A DNA stretch of 64,000 nucleotides. It comes from Helicostylum pulchrum. Lineage: Eukaryota; Mucoromycota; Mucoromycetes; Mucorales; Mucoraceae. Below the pieces are notes generated by a model, which was given only the letters and a program-made list of their open reading frames with translations, did not search any database and was not told the origin of the DNA. Positions within the stretch are counted from its first letter, which is position 1. Each line of letters starts with the position of its first letter. Positions 26,282 through 38,484 of this stretch are shown here, piece after piece. A program made the position numbers and the translations under genes. The stretch covers positions 496,001 to 560,000 of the forward strand of contig JAIXMO010000005.1 of the NCBI GenBank assembly GCA_025677825.1. Reading direction: 5' to 3'.

Positions 26282-27218
26282 TGTACGAAGTGTAAAAAAG
26301 ACAATTGATTAATATCTATCATATAGACTGCAATAATATAAATGTCAATATGACATACTATCACTCCTAAGCTCAAAGAATTAACTATAACCGTTTAACA
26401 AGCGAGTTAAAAATAATAAGTAGAGGGCTCGTTTTTTTTTTATAAAAAAATGTGACGTCAGAAACTGGTTTTAACATGCACATTGTTAGGGCTCTTCTTT
26501 GCTCAACAACCAAACCCTACTATACTACAATATGTTAATATATTAAAACGACAAACAGAGATTTGTAGTTCTACTTTTTTTATAATGTTAATAAATAGAT
26601 AGTGTGGTAAAGTTTAAAAAGGTAAGAGTAAGGGTTTTTTTTTAAAAATGGCTGCTGAATTTAAATTTTTTACTTAATACTTTTGAGGTGCGTTCAAGAA
26701 AAAATGCACTGACTCAAAATGACCCTTTGAGGAATAGTCTTAGCAATCGATTAGTTAATAAAATGGGCGTTCTTCATAAGATCCTAAGCTACCGTATGTA
26801 CACCTATGTGGCCCCTAAGAATTTAGGCTGTGGTCCCTGAGAAGAATCAAAAGCTACGCAAAATTGTCTATACCAACAACACATTCTAGATTTACGTATA
26901 CTCAAACAGTAGTAGTGGGTAGAGCTTTGAAGCTTAAAAAATCACTTTACACTACGTTAAATAAATAAAATATCCTACTTAAATTGAAAAATAAATAAAT
27001 ATGACTCTTTTTTCTTGTTTCTTCCTTACTTTTTGGCGCGTTTTATAATAAGTTATACAATAATTGTATACTGCTGACAACGTTTAGCTATATCTTTTGT
27101 TTAGTTATAAGAAAAGGCTTTTACCTACAAAGTTTTTTTTTATCCTGACATCGCTTTAGAGGTTCACCAGCTCATTAACATTTGCCTTTTACCCATTTCC
27201 TTATTTTTTTTAAAAAAA
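26282..27218. other. Intergenic, no gene seen
   Basis: AT-rich, with scattered T/A tracts (for example T10 then A7 near 26430-26450). The final 100 bases are the likely promoter of the next gene. No open frame or RNA gene was recognised. Confidence 0.6.
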
Positions 27219-29173
27219 ATGTACTTTCTGGAAACACCATGTAATGAATGGAATATGAAAAAAGCCTTCATTAGATATTTACAAGATAAAGACTTTCAGG
27301 AGGTGAAAGACTGTATGAAAAAAGATCTGTTACTTATGAGAAATTCTGACAACTTTGGGAAAAAAATCAAAGGACGGATCGATGATTTCTTAGAGTCCTT
27401 AGTAAGTGTTTTAATTATTTAACTGGTACAGATACTAACTCTTTAAAAAGAAACATAATTCACCAGATCCAGATATGGTAAGTCTTCCATTATACCTTTA
27501 GCCAATTATTGTGAAATTAACCCTGTTTTTATTGTTAGTTAACTAGGGACACGCCAAAGTAAGCGGTGTATTATATGTATTATTTTGCATAAGTTAACTT
27601 TTTTTTTCTAGTTCTAGTTCCCAAACCAACAATTTTAACAACGGACGGGATGTCAAAATAACATACAATGAAAATAACAAGCGTGTTTTGGCAAGTATCA
27701 AAGTTATTTTATTGTTATTTTTATTATCAGTTATAAACTTTGTTGTTCCCGTAGGGGGGATCTTCCTCAAGCCGTACAAATACTGCTCCAAAAAAGCAAA
27801 GGAATGATAAGGTTACTCCAGAAGGCGATAAGGAGATTGAGTAAGTATATAATCCTATATGGCTAATAATTTTACTAATACAACATTGTAGTCAATTATT
27901 TGGTACAGATAACACAGCCGGAACTACCAAACTTCCTAGAATACCTACTAGGATAGAGGACTTAGACCCCGCAGACTTTGCTTCTACATCTAATAATCCC
28001 TATATTGTACAAGAAAAAAATATTAGTGATATTTTATGTGAGTACCAGAAAGCAATCGCCGCAAAAAACAACAAAGAGGGTCTTATTGTTGAATTAAATA
28101 CGCACGAACTTCTAGCTTTAAACAACGTTTTGCTTATCAAACATGGACAACATAGCAAGATGATGCTGGATTTTTTTTCGGAAGACACACTAAAAAATAT
28201 TAAGCTTGATTTAATTGATAGATTTAAAATTGAAGATATTGATTTCAACAAAAACATCCGAGACAAACTCGATGATATTTTAAAAGTAAGTTAAAATAAA
28301 CTACACTTGTTTTTTTAACGATTATCTAAAGTTCATCTTGACTATTGTAGGAACTCAAAAAAGACAATATCACCTCGAAGCAGGCATCTAAATTTGTAAT
28401 CAATTTGACATCGGATGACAGAACATTTAACTCGACTGATTCGCTTATTTCTGGTGTATATAACTTGATTCAAAAAATACCTAAAACCAAATTTAATGGA
28501 CCTATTCGAGAAAATGCTATATCATGCTCATATGCTGATTCTATCCTTTCTCCTATATTTACTATCCCAGACGAGAAAAAGCATTTACTATGGTAAGTTT
28601 TATTTAATTTTATGGGAACATAATATTAAGTGGAATATATGCATATACATTTTTAGGTTAAACACAAAGGTTTTGGAAAACAGCAGCAAACAACCAGACT
28701 TTGCTTGCCAGAAGATTCTAAGCAGTAATTGGACTGGACCTACAATGGTGGGTGAAGTTAAAGGTGAGGACCAAAAAGACGACAAGTACATTTGTTTGTT
28801 AGACTTGGTTAGAATTGGATGCATCTCTGTCGATACTATAAACTTGAATCTGTATGATGGCGTTATTGGAATTCACGTTGTTGCTTTGCAAGCCACGTTT
28901 TTTTTTACAACCTTAGTCGCAGATGGATTTTACGTCATGCTGGAAATTTGTACAATCCCTTTACCGCGAGATGTAACTGAACTAAGATCTTATATAACAT
29001 ACTTTGATGATTTGTTGACAGTCATACAATACTCGAGCAAATGCGAAGTATGTAGCGACAAAAAAACATTGGAAAGTATGACTGCTCGTAAAATCAGCAC
29101 TCCCGAATTCGATCGCGTTATTACCTCCTCTCGAAATAGGCGACGCGAATGCCCTATTGTTTACCACCACTAA
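27219..29173 (+). CDS. Orphan protein with a PD-(D/E)XK-like core, function unknown
   Basis: A multi-exon gene (at least eight exons) whose introns can be joined without a stop. Anchors are MYFLETPCNEWNMKKAFIRY at the start, a Ser/Asn/Lys-rich linker (about 27610-27840), a helical charged region (27890-28290), and a compact C-terminal domain (28350-29170). The C-terminal domain reads ILSPIF, then HLLWLNTK, then Q-P-D-F-A about 15 residues before VGEVKGED, then LDLVRIGCIS. A conserved Asp followed by E-x-K is the layout of PD-(D/E)XK nuclease folds, but this is pattern recognition only. From general knowledge, such charged orphan proteins are expanded in Mucorales genomes. Activity and target are unknown. 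The exact 5' exons (27400-27800) are the least certain part. Confidence 0.7.
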
Positions 29174-29381
29174 TGAAGCTCAATTTGGTTATTTATCTTC
29201 TTAAAAAAAGACTTGGATAATGTACAAGTTTTTTTAATCGTAATTTTTATATGATTGACGATCCAAAAATAAAAATGAAAAGCTGTCTTAAGTATAGAGT
29301 ATAAAACATTGGAATAATAAAAGAACGGTTTTTTTTAAAAAAGCTTGGTCCCCCCAATTTTAAACTTGCATTAAAGGTCCG

Positions 29382-29414
<33 letters not shown>

Positions 29415-29440
29415 AGTGCAAGGATCCTTTTCTACTTTAT

Positions 29441-30584
29441 ATGTTTGCGATTACAAAACGATACAGTCATGCGTTGACATTAGCACGCCAAAGTGTTCGT
29501 TCGTTTACTACGTTCGAGCAAGGCGATTTTTGTATGTTACGTCAAGTCAAAACCAACAAAAAATTCTTTATTGGCCCACTTGAGGAGACAGGCGAACGAG
29601 GTATGAAGGGTGGTAATATTTCTCACGATAATATTATCGGTAAAAAGCCTAGATCCATTATTCGTACCAGTAACGGTAAGTTTTTTCTTCAAGCAGAAAA
29701 AAAGGAGGTGATTTTTTTTTAACCCATTTATTTTACCTGTGTGTAGAAAAAGACATGATTGGATATATGGCCCATTTTCCTACTTTGGAAGAGTAAGTTA
29801 GAAAAGAGAAAGGGTGTACTTTTTTTTTCTTATTTTTTTTCTCACTAGGTTTGTAGTAAACGTACCTCGTGCTTGTACACCTATTTATCCCAAGGATGCT
29901 TCTACTATTGCAAGTATTGTAAAAAAAAAAAGAGAGAAAGAGGAGAAATCTAAACGATATTTCTAGGTACAAATGCTTGATTTGGAACCCGGTCACCGAG
30001 TACTTGAAGCAGGAACAGGAAATGGATCACTCACACTATATATGGCGCGAGCAGTAGCCGGAGGAGGAGATAGTATAGGACATATCGATTCATTTGATAT
30101 TCGTGAGTCACATTCCAATACAGCACGTAAACATATTGAACGTTACGCTCGAGGTCGATACCAACCTATTGTTAAGCTTCATATTGGCGCAGTAGCAGAT
30201 ACACTTCCTCAATTGATGGAACCTGCTGAACAATACGACGCGATTGCATTAGATATGCCCGAGCCTTGTGACCAGATCCCTCGATTATTACCCTTTCTTC
30301 GTAACGACCGATTCTTGGTTTGTTATTTACCTAATATGACACAGGTACTTGCACTTGCTGAATTGATTATTGATTTACCGTTGGTGATGGAAGATTGTAT
30401 TGAAGCGGAATGGAAGGAATGGGAAGTGAGAGCAACTCATATTAAACATCGACTCAAGAAAATAGCAGAAGGGGAAGAAGATACGGTTCCTACGGATGCG
30501 TGGGTGTGCAGACCTAAAAACTTTGATGTCAAAGGTCACACTGCTTTCCTTGTCAAGTTAAGAAAATCAGCTGCTGTTTTATAA
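29441..30584 (+). CDS. tRNA (adenine-N1)-methyltransferase, TRM61 family, probably mitochondrial
   Basis: An AdoMet-dependent enzyme that makes N1-methyladenosine in tRNA (typically position 58). Introns lie near 29675-29746, 29793-29849 and 29911-29967. The N-terminus MFAITKRYSHALTLARQSVR is basic and free of acids, suggesting mitochondrial import, so a TRMT61B-like or dual-targeted form is likelier than the nuclear subunit. An OB-like N-terminal domain with GDFCMLRQVK is followed by the transition RACTPIYPKDASTIV. The Rossmann domain then shows the AdoMet motif VLEAGTGNGSLT, SFDIRESHSNTARKHI and ALDMPEPCDQIP (the family's D-x-P motif). Genuine Trm61 needs Trm6 for tRNA binding; no TRM6 gene is in the window. 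A palindromic T14/A20 tract lies just upstream. Confidence 0.88.
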
Positions 30585-30685
30585 ACAAAAAAAAAATTTA
30601 GACTCTTTATATATAAAATAGTGGTTTCCATGAATTTTTTTCTTTTTCTTTCTTTTCTTTATGTACATTTTATTTTTTTTCATCA

Positions 30686-30980
30686 ATGTCGCCTAATTAT
30701 CGTATCAAAGCTAACAAAGACTTTAATCAAATCAATGAGTACAATCGAAAGAATCCGTCTGCTGTCAAAAAGACCCTTTTCGTCACTTTAACGGATCATT
30801 CTCAACGTACTAGCAAATTATTACCCTATATCTCTTCCATGGTAAGTATATATGTGTACACGTATAAATTGCCTGTATTTATTTCTTTATTTTTTTTTTA
30901 TTTAGCAGCAAAGAAAAGTAAATGAAAAGGAATTCTTATTGAATACCAATAGTCCCAGAAACGCCGTAATATCGTCATAG
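30686..30980 (+). CDS. Small conserved-looking protein, 76 residues, function unknown
   Basis: Two exons, 30686 to about 30841 and about 30906-30980, join across a GT..AG intron to a 76-residue basic protein beginning MSPNYRIKANKDFNQINEYN and ending in AVISS. It has no signal peptide or transmembrane segment. Composition is rich in Asn, Lys and Ser, with a central hydrophobic strand-like piece (TLFVTLTD). I do not recognise the family. The gene sits 101 bp after the methyltransferase stop and about 107 bp before the ferritin start, all on the same strand. The clean splice restoration of the frame is the main support. Confidence 0.6.
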
Positions 30981-31087
30981 CTTCTAAACTGTTACACAAT
31001 ATTATGCGACAAATTAAAACTTTTTTTTTCTTGATATTTTTTTTTCCTTTTCTTTCCCACTTCAAAATAAATAAACAAAAAAAAAAA

Positions 31088-31827
31088 ATGGTTATTGAAT
31101 CACTTGCTAAACAAAATTTTGTTACTGCTTCAGAGGAAGCTATTAATCAGCTAGTCAGAACGTATCAAACCGCTCAACAAACTTATTTAGCTGCTTCTGC
31201 ATACTTTGATAAAGCGGATGTAACCTTACCTGTAAAGTATATAATGTTTTTTTTCCTGGTATTTATGATTGTTTATAATAACGCTTTTCTAAAACCAGGG
31301 GTTTACAAAATATTTTCACGAACGCGCTGAACATGAAGGTAAATTAGCTCAACACTTGATTGATTATCAAATAACGCGTGGTGGTATCTGTGTTATTTCA
31401 CCTCTTGCTGAACCATTGGTAAATAAGATCATATACAGTCGGGAAAGTTATTTTTTTTTGTTAAACAGTTTCTTATTGAAATAGAACGATTGGAAAAGTG
31501 CAACTGCAGCAATTGAAACTTGTTTGTCTCTTGAAAAGGATGTGAATAAGGCGTTATTGGGTTTAGCTTCACTTGCTTATAACAATAACGATTCTCATTT
31601 ACGCCATACTTTAAAGTAAAGTATCTTCTTTTTTTTTTGTGTGTGTTTTTAATTTCATATCACTGATTATTTTTTTGGGTTGTAGGGGTGGTCATTTGAA
31701 TATCAAGGTAGAAACTATTGCTAATGTAGCTAAAGGATATACACAATTGCAAAGAGTTGGAGGAGAAGGTCTTGGGTTACATTTGCTTGACACTGATTTG
31801 TATCAGCACGAGAGATTTGTTGTTTAA
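31088..31827 (+). CDS. Ferritin (zygomycete ferritin type)
   Basis: An iron-storage four-helix-bundle protein. Exons 31088-31231, 31299-31418, 31485-31615 and 31686-31827 join in frame to 178 residues. The helix A/B region reads TYLAASAYFDKADVTLPGF then KYFHERAEHEGKL; the RGG turn, the D-W pair and LSLEKDVNKALLGL of helix C follow. It aligns almost without gaps to animal heavy-chain ferritin. On that numbering Tyr34, Glu62 and Glu107 are kept, but position 27 is Tyr rather than Glu, position 65 Leu rather than His, and position 141 Lys rather than Gln. These positions bind the ferroxidase iron, so oxidation should be weak or done by another subunit. Ferritins known from this fungal group associate with lipid droplets. 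Family assignment is firm; the activity claim is inference. Confidence 0.92.
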
Positions 31828-32256
31828 TAACAAATAAATAAAAACGTGTACCTTTTTTTTTAAGATCTATTCACCCCACAGAAAAAAGGCTTACAGTGCT
31901 ATCAACGCCAATTGATAGTTTCTTCTTGAAAATTGAGGGTTAGATAAGTAACGTTTCGATGAGTTGGATTATACTCCACTACGTATTAAAATACTTGAAT
32001 TTCGAGATAAAGCAACACAAAGAAAAAATGCTCAGCTTGTTATCAGTGGGTATATGATTATCCCCACATCCACACTACACAGAAAGTTTTTTTAACACAC
32101 AACCTCAAAAGCTCCGAAATAAATAGTAGCGCCGGTTTAATAGCAATTATGATGTAAAAAAGAGACTCCCATGTGGTACATATTTTTTTTGTTTCTCTTT
32201 TTTTTCTTCTCTTCTCTTCTTCTTTATTATTATTATTATTATTATTATTATCAACT
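31828..32256. other. Intergenic, promoter of the arrestin gene
   Basis: AT-rich with pyrimidine runs and a (TTA) microsatellite (about 32223-32251) directly before the arrestin start codon. No gene seen. Confidence 0.6.
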
Positions 32257-34227
32257 ATGCCAAATAGTTTATCTAATTTAACAGACGGTATTGTAGAAAC
32301 TGGTAGTATAACGCATACTATTGGCAATATAGCGCGAGCGGCTACCACTCGTCACCGACACTCTACTCACTTATCTAGTTCTGCTTTACCTGTACCACCA
32401 CCACCACAGCATACCAATGTGCACCATCAGGATACTGCACATACAGACCATACAGCCTCCAGCATAGCCCAGTCCCCTTCTTCTGCGTCACATCTAGACC
32501 ACAGGCGCAGCTCACAAGCTGGATTAATTGAAGGTCAAACTAGTAATATGATAATCGAATTTGATGGTGGAACTCATGTCATTGTTAGACCTAACCGTAT
32601 TATTCGAGGTAATACCGAAAAAAAAATATATATGTATAAAATAATAAATAGAAAATGTTATATTGATCATGTCTCTTTTTTTTTTGTCTATGTATAAATA
32701 GGTAAAGTTGTCTTGAATGCAGCCGAAAGATTACATGTCACAAGAGTTCGAATCAAGGTAAATATTTGACAGTTTCATCTATCTATGACACAAAATAAAT
32801 TCTTTTTTTATATTTATTAGTTTCGTGCAGAAGAAATAGCTATTGTTAGAGTGGATGAAGGAGGCGATAGTAAAGTAGGTGACCGTATACATCAAAGAAT
32901 AAACACTTTTTTCGAAGTGGATTGGAAGCTTTGGGGAAATGACGCCACACGTAATACAAAAAAAAACTTTGAAGCGACATCACACATACATTTAACTTTT
33001 TATTTATCTAGCTTACTCACAAGCAGGATGGGACGAGTTAGAACCGGGAAAATACGAGTTTCCATTTGCTTTAAAGGTAAAAAAAAAAAAAAAAGAAACC
33101 CCACACTTGCAAAAACCAAAACATCTAAAAAAGATATTTTAGTTTCCAAATGTAAATTATCCGCCGTCTATGGAAGAGCCTAAAGGTTTTAGCATTCGAT
33201 ATGTTTGGACAGCTCAAGTGGATGGACCGGCTCTTCAATCTGGAGTAAAAAGTAGAGAATACTTAACCCCTTATAGACCTATTATTGTCTCTACCCCAGG
33301 TATTCTTCTTTTTTTTTAAAAAAAAAATATATTATGAACATTTTTATTCTTATCATTATATTTCAGATCGCGAATGGCAATTTAGAAAGACTTTAACAAA
33401 AGATAAAAGAACTCCTGTCATTGAAGTTGCAGCCAAACTATTAAAGCAATCTTATTGTCCTGGTAAGTCTTTTTTATAAAAAAAATATTAGATGTTTTTT
33501 TCGTCTCTTACTCACATCTAAAAAAATTATAGATGAGCCATTTGTAATGCATCTTAAAATGATTTCAGGTCAATCAGATTCCCGAATTACGGGCGTCAGT
33601 TTCAAGTTCCGAAAACATCATGAAGGAAAGATGCTTGTGCAAAGAGGCACGGCATTTCGAGAGCATATTCGTACAGTTCTTCAAGGATCTATACCGACCA
33701 GTGGGCTCGACTCGATATTCGATGAAGATGTTTCTTTTGATGTGCCTACACGACTGGTGTCGCCTTCTTTTATATCCCATCATACTAGAGTCTATTATGA
33801 TATTCAGTTTCAAGTGGGTTTAGAGCACGGTGGGTTGTTCAAGTCGACACATGTGATGGATTTTGCCATCCCTATTACAGTAGCGAATTTACCGTACGAT
33901 CAGTTGTTACGTATTCCATGCTTGACGTCCATCGAGTTTTACAAGAGCAGTAAAGAGTGTCCCCAGTTCTTTGATCCTGGGTTAGAGGAACCACCAGAGC
34001 AGTCTGCGTTGCCGAGCGGGCTAATGGGTTCCATTCAAGCTGCTTTAATGACCTCCACGCCTAGAGATGAACCACCTAATTATTTCAGTATCCCAACTTT
34101 ACCCCCTCAATTAGAACTGCGGAAGGAACGTAAAGAAAAATCGGTTTATTTAACTAGGATTGCAAGAGGCGGCATTGAACTAGCTGACGCCATTGTCGTT
34201 ACTGGTTTATTTGATGAAAGCTGGTGA
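32257..34227 (+). CDS. Alpha-arrestin family protein
   Basis: A probable adaptor that brings an HECT ubiquitin ligase of the Rsp5/NEDD4 type to plasma-membrane transporters. Several introns interrupt it (near 32609-32700, 32757-32820, 32954-33010, 33076-33143, 33299-33366 and 33462-33532). The first 100 residues are Ser/His/Pro-rich and disordered. The arrestin N-domain starts at NMIIEFDGGTHVIVRPNRII and carries GKVVLNAAERL, KFRAEEIA, and PGKYEFPFALKFP followed by PPSMEE, the classic arrestin strand pair. The arrestin C-domain follows with PVIEVAAKLLK and FVMHLKMIS. Near the C-terminus, DEPPNYFS supplies a PPxY motif for WW domains. I start at the ATG at 32257, because an upstream in-frame Met lies in an untranslatable-looking poly-Phe/Leu run. 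About 540 residues. Confidence 0.88.
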
Positions 34228-34352
34228 AAAAAAAAGGACTCTTTGTACATAATACTGGTTATTCTATTTATAAATGGGTTGACAACTTTTTTTTAATAAA
34301 ATAAGCTCTCACTTTTATTTCTCTCTTTCTTTTGATCTGTATATAATTTAAT

Positions 34353-34751
34353 ATGAACCAAAACATCAATAGAAAACTGTTTATACAACCCTCTACACTA
34401 AGGTAAATTTTGTAAATATATCTGCTTTTTTTTTAAAAAAAAGGTACCGACTGTTTTTTTATATGTGCGTACAGACCTGATGATTTACTTCCGTACACGT
34501 CGTCAAGTCCCAGATATGTTTTTCTAGATAACGAAAAGACACTGGCGCGCGAGTGCGAGCCTATATACCACAGCGGTGACAGAATAATGCCTAAGCGTGT
34601 TTCAACTCCCAAGACAGTAAATCGTCCTACGAAATCACCCATTGTTGGCATCACTCTGGTTGATAAACCAGTTTCTACTTTTAGTAGCAGAAGCACCAAG
34701 GTGTCATGGATTTCAAAATTTAAAAAGTTTTTAAAAATTGGGAAAAAATAA
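34353..34751 (+). CDS. Small basic protein with C-terminal cationic helix, function unknown
   Basis: A spliced gene: exon 1 34353-34402, intron 34403-34474 (GTAAAT..ACAG), exon 2 34475-34751. It encodes 108 residues starting MNQNINRKLFIQPSTLRPDD. The middle is Pro/Ser/Thr-rich with several S/T-P sites (for example VSTPK and KSPIV), typical of proline-directed phosphorylation. The last 15 residues, SWISKFKKFLKIGKK, would form a strongly cationic amphipathic helix that could bind membrane or nucleic acid. I do not recognise the family. The stop is only 13 bp from the stop of the convergent universal-stress gene. Confidence 0.6.
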
Positions 34752-34764
34752 GGGGTTTCTTTAT

Positions 34765-35389
34765 TTATTTAACAATTAAAACGGGGCAGTGAACGTGAGA
34801 TTGTACATAGTCGCTGAAACTACCAACGAAGAACCTACAATATATTTATATCGATATGTTGTCCAATAATAATAAAAAATGTTGTTTATTTACCTTTTCC
34901 ATGCAGATAAATTTCTGCTTCCCATAATCAAACAGTCCATTGTTTCGGTATCTAAATAAGTAATCAAGACGTCGCAGGCTTGTGTTCCGTAAGTTTTAAA
35001 TGCATGTTGCTTGACTTTAAATCCTGCATCGGACAGCTTTTTAGTAACTGATTCCATAGCAAGTTCTTTTTCTTTAGTCAACTATTGTATAGATATTAGT
35101 ATCTTTTTTTTTTTATATTCGCATGTGTGTGTACCTCTGTTTCAATAGAATCGAATGAATCAGTAGGTGGCAACTCGGGGGATTCTGTTATGTGCGTGTG
35201 CGTGTGTCAATAATTATTTTTGTGTTATAACAGTATATATACTTTCTTACCAAACTCGGAATCTAATTCTATGACCATGATGGCGTGAATCTCGTCATTA
35301 GGTCTCAAAAAGTTTTCAATAGCCCATTGAATAGTTTTATTTGCTTCTTCAGAAGTAGGATCAATAGCAAAGGCAATTTGACGCGGCAT
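34765..35389 (-). CDS. Universal stress protein (UspA domain)
   Basis: A small alpha/beta nucleotide-binding-fold protein. The exon chain begins at 35389 with MPRQIAFAIDPTSEEANKTI, then WAIENFLRPNDEI and a hydrophobic strand (AIMVIELD). A short Pro/Ser/Asp-rich exon (35151-35186) follows. The second half has TKEKELAMESVTKKLSDAGF and the LIMGSRNLSAWKRFFVGSFS block, then the last strand HCPVLIVK. The G-x-x-x-x-G-S-x-S-x-x-V pattern near the end marks ATP-binding USP members and is present in modified form (MGSRNLS, VGSFSDYV). The final exon (about 34765-34836) lacks its own start and is recovered only by splicing at GTAAAT..TTGTAG. The role is probably in stress adaptation, from family knowledge only. 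Confidence 0.88.
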
Positions 35390-35935
35390 AGAAGTTCAAG
35401 TTTTGTTTTGTTAAAGAAAAGAGAAAAAGACAAAAGGAAAAAAAAAAAAGAAAACTTGCATCATTTCCTTGTGAATATAGTACCACTTTTTATTTTTATA
35501 TGGGGTAACACGCAATCGAATGTTTTTTTTCGGTAAAATATCAATAAGTAAATGGGGGGTTTTTTTTTGCAGGAATACACGCAAACTAATAATAGCTACA
35601 AAAAAAAAAGAAATACAAAAGTAGCAGTATAAAAAAAAAAACGATTTTCGTAAATGTAGTAAACCCTTCACATTTTATTTTATTTTTGGTTTCACAAGAA
35701 GAGAAAAGGATTAATCATCAGTGCACTACATCCGATCTTTACAATAAATGACCAAAAATAGTATAGGTTGTCATACGGAATCGTATGCATGGGCTTATTA
35801 GTTTTTCGGGACAAAAGCGACTTACATTTAAAAAAGGAACTTTTTAATCTGTTTTTTTTCTTTTTTTCTTTTTTTCTTTTTTTTTTTTCTTTTAACTTTT
35901 TTTTTTTTTTTTTTTTTTTCGCTTACAATAAGAAA

Positions 35936-36181
35936 ATGTCAAACGCATTGGAAATCAAGAAGCTTTGGAAAAGAAGAGAAGCATCAAAACCATTACTTGT
36001 AGATGAAATCAAATTAAGCACAGTCAATGTATCTGGTATTTATTTACCACCTTCACCTACTAGCAGTGAAGATCAAAGTCCAACGAATGATTACTTTGGA
36101 TCAAACCAGAATTTTTATATACCATGCAGTGATAAATTAACATATAAAAGACAACTTTATACCCCATCTCAAATTATATAA
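35936..36181 (+). CDS. Small hypothetical protein, 81 residues
   Basis: A single-exon frame starting MSNALEIKKLWKRREASKPL and ending in a Tyr/Thr/Pro-rich tail (LYTPSQII). It has a basic N-terminus and a central Pro/Ser stretch with LPPSPTSSEDQSPTNDYFG, giving two S-P sites and an S-S-E-D acidic patch, suitable for phosphorylation. No domain recognised. Support comes from non-random composition, a clean ATG after a T-rich leader, and a stop 17 bp from the convergent XLF gene. Confidence 0.55.
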   Translation: MSNALEIKKLWKRREASKPLLVDEIKLSTVNVSGIYLPPSPTSSEDQSPTNDYFGSNQNFYIPCSDKLTYKRQLYTPSQII

Positions 36182-36198
36182 AAAATAAAAACGTTTTT

Positions 36199-37221
36199 TT
36201 AGAGTCTTTTTAATCTTTTTGGTGCTATTGGCTTTTGTTTTTGCTTTAAATTGTATTCTTCCAAGTCTTGCTTTCGTTTTAATTCTTTTTCTCGTTCTTC
36301 TTCTTGTTTTCTTCTCAACTCCTAAAAACAGTACAAATTTCGGTTGATAACAAGGTTTAAAGTTCTCTATAATTGTATTTACCAAAATTTGTCTACTTTC
36401 TTCGCTTGTTAGTTCTTGTGATTCAGATACAGATATGCCATCTAACAAATAAATAAAAAATCAGCGCTGGGAAACCACGGATATTACGCTGTACGACTTT
36501 ACTAGTTGCATTGATTAATAGATTAGATAAATATGCTAAAGATTGATTCGTATATACTGAAGCAGCTCTTGTCTACACAAGAACAACGAAAAAAGGGGAA
36601 TCGCCTTAATATATATATTATTTACTGATGTGATCGATATATTACCACTCTAAACTTATCCGGTAGATCCTCTATACATTACACAAACATTAGTACAAAA
36701 AAGAAACTAAAAAAAAAAGGTTTACCCAACACATTCTCGGTAAAATAATTGATGATGGTTTGACTCGGTATAATAAAATGTTGTAAAATAAATTGAGGAC
36801 CACTCAAATAGTCCTTTGATTGATTCTCTTGATCCAACAAAGTGCAATGAAATACCCATGAAAGCGTAGCGATATCACTTTGAATACATTTCTCAAGAGG
36901 TAAATGAACCTTAACATGACCCGTAGCTGTTTTAATATCAAAGTCAAGTACTTTAGCGGCTAACGTAGCTTTAATTCTATTTAAAATTATATCCATCGCG
37001 GCAGTATCCTTTATCTCCATTCCAAGTTCTTGTAACGCGTCTTGTTTCATGCGTTCAAAAGTACCATGTTCAAACCAAACCAAACACAAGTCGGTGAGTA
37101 AGAACAAGTACTCATTAGTCTCTGTAAACTTGTACTTGAAATAGTATATCTTGTTTTCATTTCGACGCATAATCCAAGGGCATTCTAATAAATCTTTGTC
37201 ATGTTGAATACTAATCAGCAT
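36199..37221 (-). CDS. XLF/Nej1-like non-homologous end-joining factor
   Basis: XLF (Cernunnos, yeast Nej1) bridges DNA ends with XRCC4/Lif1 and stimulates ligase IV. The first exon holds a full XLF head domain: CPWIMRRNENKIYYFKYKF, then YLFLLTDLCLVWFEHG, then SWVFHCTLLDQ and FILQHFIIPSQTII. Further exons on the minus strand encode helical sequence (DLPDKFRV; TRAASVYTNQSLAYLSNLL), GISVSESQELTSEESRQIL, and a highly charged tail ending QKQKPIAPKRLKRL. The tail is basic, as in XLF proteins where it contacts DNA or Ku. The junction near 36430-36480 is the weakest point, since the intervening segment is short. Head-domain pattern and size (about 290 residues) support the call. Confidence 0.82.
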
Positions 37222-37278
37222 ATTTTTATTAAATATTATTTATTTAGGAAATAAAGGAGGAGTTTTTAAAAAAAAAAT

Positions 37279-38484
<1,206 letters not shown>

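Noticed and set aside
32173..32256. Upstream Met extension of the arrestin as a signal peptide
   Set aside because: The Phe/Leu run is a translated pyrimidine tract and microsatellite; alpha-arrestins are cytosolic.
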